From: Rhodothermaceae bacterium
Lineage (GTDB): Bacteria; Bacteroidota; Rhodothermia; Balneolales; Cyclonatronaceae
Direction: 5' to 3'
DNA length: 37,159 nucleotides
Assembly (NCBI GenBank): GCA_020201275.1
Contig: JAIVHB010000139.1
Location: forward strand, 1-37,159
This document shows positions 31,413 to 37,159 of the stretch, one piece after another. The position numbers and the translations under genes were made by a program. Under the pieces are notes generated by a model that saw only the letters and a program-made list of their open reading frames with translations, had not been told where the DNA came from and did no database searches. The first letter of the stretch is position 1. Every line of letters begins with the position of its first letter.

Positions 31413-32609
31413 ATGAAAACCCGGATCGGAATAGCCTGCGCAGGCGGCGGCATTGAGGGTGCGGTTTACGAGATTGGCGCCCTCTGCGCGCTCGAAGATG
31501 CCATTCAAGGGCTTGATTTCACTAAAATGCACGTTTATGTGGGCGTAAGCGCCGGTGCTCTTATCTGCTCCAGCCTTGTAAACCACATCACGCCAAGGCA
31601 GATGAGCCTCAGTATTCTGTCACGCCAGGAAGGTGTTCACCCGATTACCCCTGAAGTTTTCTATACCCCCGATATCGGCGAGTATTTCAGAAAGGTGACC
31701 CGGATCCCCGGCGTATTGCTGGAAGCGATTCAGGAGTACATTATACACCCGGGCGACATCAGCCTGTCGGGTTCACTTTCAAGACTCTCGAAACTGCTGC
31801 CGGTGGGTATCTTCACCAATGCGCCGCTTGAGGAGTATGTGAGGACAAATCTGGCCATGAATGGCCGCACCAACCGGTTTCAGGAGCTTGAGACCATCCT
31901 GAGAATCATCGCCACCGACCTCAATTCGGGTCAGACAGTGGTTTTTGGCGTTGATCCACACGCCGATGTTACCATATCGAAGGCGGTACAGGCCAGTTCG
32001 GCGCTTCCGTTCGTCTATACGCCGGTACAGATAGGCAACCGCTATTACATGGACGGCGTGGCAAGGAGAACGGTACATGCCAGCGTGGCGCTGGAAGAAG
32101 GTGCCGACCTGGTAATCTGCATCAATCCGATCGTACCCTACGAGGCCATCGAAAACGACTTCGAAATCAAAGACCTGATCCGGAAAAACCTGATTGATGA
32201 GGGGCTGCCTGCCGTGCTATCGCAGACGTTCCGCACCATGATACATTCGAGAATGGGTGTGGGAATAAAAAGTTACGAATTCACTTATCCCGGCAGGGAT
32301 ATTGTGCTGATAGAACCCGGAAAGGAAGATTACCGGATGTTTTTCACCAACATTTTCAGCTTCAAAAACCGGAAAGAGGTCTGTGAACATGCCTATCAGA
32401 CTACGCGCAAACAGTTGCTGGAACAAGCCGATGAATTGCAGCCCATTCTGCGGAAACACGGATTAACCCTTCGCACCGGGCATCTGCGCGATACCGGTCA
32501 GACCCTGTATAATACACTTGAACCCGGCGATTCCGAGATAAAGCGCACATTGGGCAAAACCCTTTTCGAACTCGATCAGCTGCTCAACACGCTCGACAAG
32601 GCGGTCTGA
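31413..32609 (+). CDS. Patatin-like phospholipase
   Basis: The 398-residue protein has the patatin pattern: oxyanion loop GIACAGGGIEGAVYEIGAL (GGGIEG, about residues 12-17), nucleophile elbow GVSAG (Ser about 46), and the catalytic Asp in YYMDGVARRTVHASVALEEG near residue 213. Membrane helices and a signal peptide are absent. Patatins are serine lipid acyl hydrolases with a Ser-Asp dyad. The position after phasin suggests action on granule-surface lipids or on the polymer, but a general phospholipase role is equally possible. A GGAG stretch lies 9 bp before the ATG. It is convergent with the UbiB gene, 9 bp away. Confidence 0.87.
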   Translation: MKTRIGIACAGGGIEGAVYEIGALCALEDAIQGLDFTKMHVYVGVSAGALICSSLVNHITPRQMSLSILSRQEGVHPITPEVFYTPDIGEYFRKVTRIPGVLLEAIQEYIIHPGDISLSGSLSRLSKLLPVGIFTNAPLEEYVRTNLAMNGRTNRFQELETILRIIATDLNSGQTVVFGVDPHADVTISKAVQASSALPFVYTPVQIGNRYYMDGVARRTVHASVALEEGADLVICINPIVPYEAIENDFEIKDLIRKNLIDEGLPAVLSQTFRTMIHSRMGVGIKSYEFTYPGRDIVLIEPGKEDYRMFFTNIFSFKNRKEVCEHAYQTTRKQLLEQADELQPILRKHGLTLRTGHLRDTGQTLYNTLEPGDSEIKRTLGKTLFELDQLLNTLDKAV

Positions 32610-32618
32610 TTTTCCTGA

Positions 32619-34376
32619 TCATCTCCCAAAAACGGTGAACAGTACCGCCAGCAGGAACAGGGGCACCCAGATGAACCAGGCACCTCCCTGCACGATCGCG
32701 ATCACTCCGCCTACTATACAGGCACCGGCCAGCACGCTGCTTCTAAGCCCGTCGAGGGGGCTTTCAGACGAACGGTTGTTTACACTGTCCTCAAATGTTC
32801 TGAGACCGTCGGCCATCAGCTTGGGAAGCCTTACGGCCATATCGATCAGTTCAGGTGTTCCGCGAATCAATTCACGGGTTAAGGAGGCCGTGCTGAACTG
32901 TTCCCTGAATATGTCGTTGATATGTTTCTGAGACAACGCGGGTACATCCAGTTTCGGGTTCAGGGCCAGTGCCACACCTTCGTAGGTAACCAGCGCCTTA
33001 ACCATCAGGGTCATCTCAACAGGAAAAAACACCTTGTGCCGGGCACCGATACCAAGCGATTGTACAATCATTCTTGCCAGGCTGAAGTCACCCTGTGCTG
33101 AATGCAGGTAGTAACGCCGCTGCAGATCTGATACTGACCTGCGGAATTCATTGAGATTGCCGCCCTTCGAGACCGTAGCCATTGCTGTGAGGTAGCGGGC
33201 TGCACCTTCAATATCGCCGGTAACCAGTGCGTGAAAATAATAGAGCATCTGCCGGCGAGTTTTTTCCTCGAATCTGCCTACCATACCCAAATCGATGAAT
33301 CCAACCTTTCCGCCCTTCATGATCATAAGGTTGCCCGGATGCAGATCGGCATGGAAAAACCCGTCTTTATAGAGCATTCTTATGATGGCCGCCGCCCCGT
33401 TTTGAATTACCAGTTCCTTGTCTTCGTCTGTAAGAAAATCGGCCATATCGGAATCGGGTTTTTTCCCTTCAAACAATTCCATGCAGAGTACATTTTCAGT
33501 GGAGTACTCGCGATATATTTTCGGAAAAAGGATGTGCGGATGATCGGCAAAATTCGCCGCGAATGTCTCTGCATTATCGGCTTCGTTGTTCAGATCGACC
33601 TCTTTGGCCGTATACTTGCAGAATTCGTCGATCAGCCGTTTCGGCTGGTACTGGGGAATACTCCAGCTCAGAAATTTACCCAGCATTTTGAGCAGGTTTA
33701 TATCGGTAAGGATCAGGGATTTGATTCCCGGCTTTACCACTTTAAGTACGACCCTCTCCCCGTCAACTGTTTCAGCGTAGTGCGTCTGGGCGATGGAAGC
33801 CGAGCCCAGCGGCTCCGGGTCAATGTACCTGAAATACTCGTCGGGTGATTTTTTGTAGTTGAACTCAAGGATTTCACGGATCACCTCAAACGGTACAACG
33901 GGGAGCTTGTCGAGCAGGTTTTTGAGTTCAAGTGTGATGTTCCGGGGCAGGATATCTTCCCTGAGGGCCAGTATCTGGCCAAGCTTCACGTAGGTGGGCC
34001 CGAGCATTTCCAGCCTTTTCCTGAGCTGAACCGGAAACGGCAGGTTTCGGATATCCTTTTTTACAAGCGGTGCGGAGAGAAAGGCAAACATGCGCGACCA
34101 TGGTGACCGTAAACCTTTTTTCCGTTCAGGCGGCAGGGCTTTCACATAGGCGATCATACCACCGCCAAAGATCGCGGAAACGTTTCTGTGTATCTGGAAA
34201 AAGCGCCTCAACAATCCTTTATAGGGCGAAAGGGGATCAAATTTATAGGGCGACTTCACCTGGCCGGTAAGTACGGAACGCTCCGGGCGGTAGGTACCGT
34301 CCATACCATTACTGCCTGTGGAGGCCGGGGCATCCTGTTTTACCGCTTCGTCCTGTTGATTTTCACCTGTCGTCAT
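32619..34376 (-). CDS. ABC1/AarF (UbiB)-family atypical kinase
   Basis: The 585-residue protein has the UbiB markers: YVKLGQILALREDILP (KxGQ motif), PLGSASIAQTHYAETVDGERVVLKVVKPG (the Ala/Ser-rich loop and catalytic Lys, read in parts), FFHADLHPGNLMIM (catalytic loop) and KVGFIDLGMVGR (metal-binding Asp). Two C-terminal membrane helices (about 545-580) end in FTVFGR. Family members are ATPases/kinases needed for quinone or lipid metabolism at the inner membrane. The quinone here is presumably menaquinone, which I cannot see. ATG 34376 (MTTGENQQ) is preferred to a GTG at 34388. Confidence 0.92.
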   Translation of the reverse strand: MTTGENQQDEAVKQDAPASTGSNGMDGTYRPERSVLTGQVKSPYKFDPLSPYKGLLRRFFQIHRNVSAIFGGGMIAYVKALPPERKKGLRSPWSRMFAFLSAPLVKKDIRNLPFPVQLRKRLEMLGPTYVKLGQILALREDILPRNITLELKNLLDKLPVVPFEVIREILEFNYKKSPDEYFRYIDPEPLGSASIAQTHYAETVDGERVVLKVVKPGIKSLILTDINLLKMLGKFLSWSIPQYQPKRLIDEFCKYTAKEVDLNNEADNAETFAANFADHPHILFPKIYREYSTENVLCMELFEGKKPDSDMADFLTDEDKELVIQNGAAAIIRMLYKDGFFHADLHPGNLMIMKGGKVGFIDLGMVGRFEEKTRRQMLYYFHALVTGDIEGAARYLTAMATVSKGGNLNEFRRSVSDLQRRYYLHSAQGDFSLARMIVQSLGIGARHKVFFPVEMTLMVKALVTYEGVALALNPKLDVPALSQKHINDIFREQFSTASLTRELIRGTPELIDMAVRLPKLMADGLRTFEDSVNNRSSESPLDGLRSSVLAGACIVGGVIAIVQGGAWFIWVPLFLLAVLFTVFGR

Positions 34377-34446
34377 TGAAATGGGCACCTTGTAAAACGT
34401 AATTCACTCAAGATAGTGAATTCGGGGAAGATGCTGACAGATTCTG

Positions 34447-36198
34447 TTACTTGAGCAGTGTCATTTTGCGGGTCTGAATACCCGAATCGGTAGCGAGGCG
34501 GTACAGATAAACACCACTGGCAAGATCGGAAGCATTGAATTCCACCAGTTGTGTACCGGCGCTGAATTCCCTGTTACTGAAAAGTGTGGTGACCCTGCGG
34601 CCGAGTATATCATAAATAACCAGCGATGCATTACCCGAAGATGGCATGGTAAACCGGATGGTTGTTGACGGATTGAACGGATTCGGATAGTTCTGATCGA
34701 GTTCGGCGGCAAGCGGCAATTCGGTTGTTTCCACCTCAACGGTGTAGTCCATGCCTGTGTCGTGGCTGGAATTGACAACGGCTATCCCGATTTTTTCAAT
34801 TTCCTCCCATGAACGGCCGGTTGGCACAATCAAAGTACCGGACCCGTCATCGGTGGCCAGATATTCGGCCACATCCCCGTTTTTCAAATAGATAAGAACG
34901 CCTGCACCGGGTACGCCGTTATGTGACATAACACGGATGTGGGCAATCCCATTTTCGCCGGCCGGTGGTTCAATCATAAAAAAGTTTGCCGAAAGCTTGT
35001 TCAGTGAGCGGTCGTGGCCATAGGTTACAAATTTCACGTCAGAGAACGTCTGTACCAGTGTGGGCGTGGGGTAATCAAATTTTTCACTGAAACCATAACC
35101 GGCAGGTGCGAAGTTGCCTGAAGCAAGATGCCACAGAAGGTTGCGGGTATTCATCTCGCCAAACGTAAGGTTCCTGTTCTGCAGTTCCTCGGTAATTGAT
35201 GCCAGCATATCGCCGGATCCGGTTCCGATCCTCGACCAGGTATCCACCCAGAAGTCGATGCCCAGGTGTTCGGCATAGAAGAGCATCCATGTGGCATGGG
35301 AATAGGCCAGAGGGGTACTGCGCTCGGGTGCACTGAATACAGATTGTGAACCCAGGTAGTTGTAGTAATCCTTCACATCACTGAAAACCACATTTTCCAT
35401 CATAGTGGCGTCCATTTCCAGCCAGTTAAGATATCCACTCACACCTTTCCACTGATTTACCGTGTACTGCACGGCATGTTTTATCTCGTGGGCAAGTGTA
35501 ACTTTCAGTGACCCGAGCCTGTGTCCGTCAGGATCGCGGTTTTCCGGGAAACCTTCGAAGGTCGAATGTACGACGATAGATGTAGACTGGTTGCCTGTTG
35601 GCATGGTATAACCGTATGAGCGTATATCCTCGAAAAAGATGTTGTACTTGCGGTCGGGGGTTATAAATTCGGGGAAGCCGAGGCCGTTTACCATATAATT
35701 CCAGGACGAATCGGCATATACGGCCGCCTTCTCAATGTAATCGGGTATACCGTTCATATCCGCATCGCTGGCCGGCACAGCGTGATTGCCGTCTACAGAA
35801 TAGTACAGCACGAACTTACCCGACGGCGAAGTATAGCTTTCGCTGTGGTTCCGGGTCGAGAACAGCAGATCATCCATCGCAAGGGTCACATCCAGATCGT
35901 AGTCATCGCGGTGGTTGTGGTATTCCGTTATTACAGGTGTGAGGCAGCGGATGAACCCGGCATCATCAAGGTACTGAGGTGATGCGCTGCCGGGATCGAG
36001 TGTAAGGCGCAGCTGTTCAACGAGTGCATGCTGCCTGGTGATTGCACCTCTCTCCAGATCTTCCGATAGTTTCTCAAAACCGATTTTGACTGCATGATGG
36101 TTGTCACCTTGAGTTTGCTGCGCATGCACCTGTCCCGTACATACTATAAGCAGTATAACGGAAGTCAGTTTCACTCTTTGTAACAGTTTTCTTTTCAT
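34447..36198 (-). CDS. Secreted HExxH metalloprotease-like protein with Por sorting domain
   Basis: The 583-residue protein has a signal peptide ending in VHAQ (about residue 27). A TSP3-like calcium loop SDADMNGIPDYIEKA lies near 145-158. The zinc motif HEIKH (His237, Glu238, His241) is followed by WLEMDATMMEN (Glu261), which resembles the MXAN_6640/peptidase-MA-like set. The C-terminal 91 residues (from about 493) are a type IX secretion sorting domain with DQNYPNPFNPSTTIRF, YDILGRRV and SGVYLYRL. It is probably exported across the outer membrane and anchored or released; peptidase activity is inferred from the motif. Confidence 0.85.
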   Translation of the reverse strand: MKRKLLQRVKLTSVILLIVCTGQVHAQQTQGDNHHAVKIGFEKLSEDLERGAITRQHALVEQLRLTLDPGSASPQYLDDAGFIRCLTPVITEYHNHRDDYDLDVTLAMDDLLFSTRNHSESYTSPSGKFVLYYSVDGNHAVPASDADMNGIPDYIEKAAVYADSSWNYMVNGLGFPEFITPDRKYNIFFEDIRSYGYTMPTGNQSTSIVVHSTFEGFPENRDPDGHRLGSLKVTLAHEIKHAVQYTVNQWKGVSGYLNWLEMDATMMENVVFSDVKDYYNYLGSQSVFSAPERSTPLAYSHATWMLFYAEHLGIDFWVDTWSRIGTGSGDMLASITEELQNRNLTFGEMNTRNLLWHLASGNFAPAGYGFSEKFDYPTPTLVQTFSDVKFVTYGHDRSLNKLSANFFMIEPPAGENGIAHIRVMSHNGVPGAGVLIYLKNGDVAEYLATDDGSGTLIVPTGRSWEEIEKIGIAVVNSSHDTGMDYTVEVETTELPLAAELDQNYPNPFNPSTTIRFTMPSSGNASLVIYDILGRRVTTLFSNREFSAGTQLVEFNASDLASGVYLYRLATDSGIQTRKMTLLK

Positions 36199-36357
36199 GC
36201 GCGGCTCTGAGCCAATTGTGCCAAATCGGGGGATTATTGCAACTAACTATATGATACACGCAAATTTAGATTAAGTTTGATTAGACTATCTTAACCAATC
36301 AAAGATAAGGAAGTGCAAAAAAGCAGATAACGTACTTAAATAAAGTTATTATTAAAA

Positions 36358-37159
36358 CTACTTAATTAAACTAAGCTTTATGATGTCCCTGTTCTCACCC
36401 TTTTGTAAAACAAGGAAATAGGTCCCCGAGCCCAGCGTCATGCCGGATGTATCCAGGTGCAGTTCATGCCGGCCGGCCTCCCTGTATTCTTCGGCGGGAG
36501 TTGCCACCAGCCGGCCCGCAGTATCGTACATCCTGAGGCTGAATTGCCCGCTCTCAGGCAGATCGAACCGGATCACAGTACCCGGGTTGAACGGATTTGG
36601 ATAATTCTGATGCAAAGCAAGCTTTAATGGTAACTCTTCTCCCTGGTCAATTCCCACAGCCGGCCTGGTGTTGATCACCACGTTTGTATCTGCCGATGTT
36701 ACTTCACGGGCTGTAAATTCATCGATCTGCAGTGACAGGATGGCCAGATCAGCAACACCCTCTTCCAGCGCAAACAAAGGTATGCCTGCAATTCTTCCAG
36801 ACACCAGCGGCCCGTTTCCGGACATGGCAACAGTTAGTGTATCGCCCGATACATTCATTGACCACATCCCCCCGGCAAAAGCCTCCCCCGGTTGCAGATC
36901 CGGCAGTACCTCAAGGTGGAGTTGTGGGATCAAAAGCCTTATCAAAACAGAATAAAAGGGGTCATCACCCTTGTTAACGACTATGATATCAAGCTCCGTT
37001 TCGAGGTCTTCTGCCGTTTCCGTTGCCTGCAGACGAAATTCCAGTTCACTCATAAATTCCCCGCTGTTACCCCTGAGCCCGGCAAACGGACTTGAATTGC
37101 CGGGTGCGATCAGTTCATATTCAGGTCCGAACCCGTTTCCGTTCACATCGGCGGGATAG
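36358..37159 (-). CDS. C-terminal part of a secreted protein with Por sorting domain (5' end outside window)
   Basis: The reading frame is open through the window edge (…YPADVNGNGFGPEYELIAPG), so the gene starts upstream, and any internal start is unlikely. The DVNGNG text resembles a dockerin/EF-type calcium loop. The middle portion is a beta-rich, cohesin-like region (LDIIVVNKGDDPFYSVLIRL, FAGGMWSMNVSGDTLTVAM), but the family is uncertain. The last 80 or so residues are a sorting domain: HQNYPNPFNPGTVIRFDLPE, MYDTAGRLV, GSGTYFLVL. It is on the same strand as the metalloprotease-like gene, upstream of it by 159 bp. Confidence 0.8.
   Translation of the reverse strand, partial: YPADVNGNGFGPEYELIAPGNSSPFAGLRGNSGEFMSELEFRLQATETAEDLETELDIIVVNKGDDPFYSVLIRLLIPQLHLEVLPDLQPGEAFAGGMWSMNVSGDTLTVAMSGNGPLVSGRIAGIPLFALEEGVADLAILSLQIDEFTAREVTSADTNVVINTRPAVGIDQGEELPLKLALHQNYPNPFNPGTVIRFDLPESGQFSLRMYDTAGRLVATPAEEYREAGRHELHLDTSGMTLGSGTYFLVLQKGENRDIIKLSLIK

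Overview
The window looks like chromosomal DNA from a Balneolota/Rhodothermota-type member of the wider Bacteroidota group. The main clues are two secreted proteins ending in the NYPNPFNP-type Por (type IX secretion) sorting domain, a bacillithiol-pathway BshA, a bat aerotolerance cluster, PhaR/phasin genes, several promoters of the Bacteroidota form (TTTG, about 19 bp, TAnnTTTG) and mostly weak Shine-Dalgarno sequences. I see no phage, plasmid, insertion sequence or CRISPR. The assignment rests on recognising families, not on a search.

Layout. 1-2675 (minus strand): a 3'-truncated YbdK-type carboxylate-amine ligase, a hemolysin III/TrhA membrane protein and bshA. 2821-6582 (plus): a promoter with upstream direct repeats, a yebC with a central deletion, then batC, a broken batD and batE. 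6619-9603 (minus): gamma-carbonic anhydrase, a CPBP membrane protease and a secreted S10 serine carboxypeptidase. 9710-15390: a galactose locus with galE (minus), a short lipoprotein ORF, a LacI-type regulator, a sodium/sugar symporter, galK and the wreck of a galM. A LacI-type operator sits at the predicted start point of the symporter-galK transcript. 15371-21172: tRNA-Phe with its terminator, recJ, a degenerate THUMP methyltransferase, an AgcS amino-acid/sodium symporter and aat. 21253-23344: leucine dehydrogenase and hslO. 23388-29264 (minus): a long gene series adk, plsC, a GT2 glycosyltransferase, a 14-unit heptanucleotide repeat array, HIT, aroQ, a Wzx-like flippase and a NYN-cold-shock fusion, with several 4-nt stop/start overlaps. 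29426-32609 (plus): mscS, phaR, phasin and a patatin, forming a storage-granule locus with palindromic sites in the phaR promoter. 32619-37159 (minus): a UbiB/ABC1 kinase, an HExxH metalloprotease-like protein with a sorting domain, and the C-terminal part of a second sorting-domain protein.

Most genes are ordinary housekeeping or metabolism. The most unusual features are: (1) gene-internal deletions in yebC, batD and galM within about 12 kb, either real gene erosion or a misassembly signature; (2) a NYN-domain protein fused to a cold-shock domain whose SGDxDF-type active-site motif has become TNEEAF; (3) a THUMP methyltransferase homologue that has lost NPPY; (4) a heptad repeat array inside a gene series; (5) well-defined operator-like sites for the galactose and PHA loci. 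I found no clear new multi-gene system; the NYN-CSD protein is the best candidate for undescribed biology.
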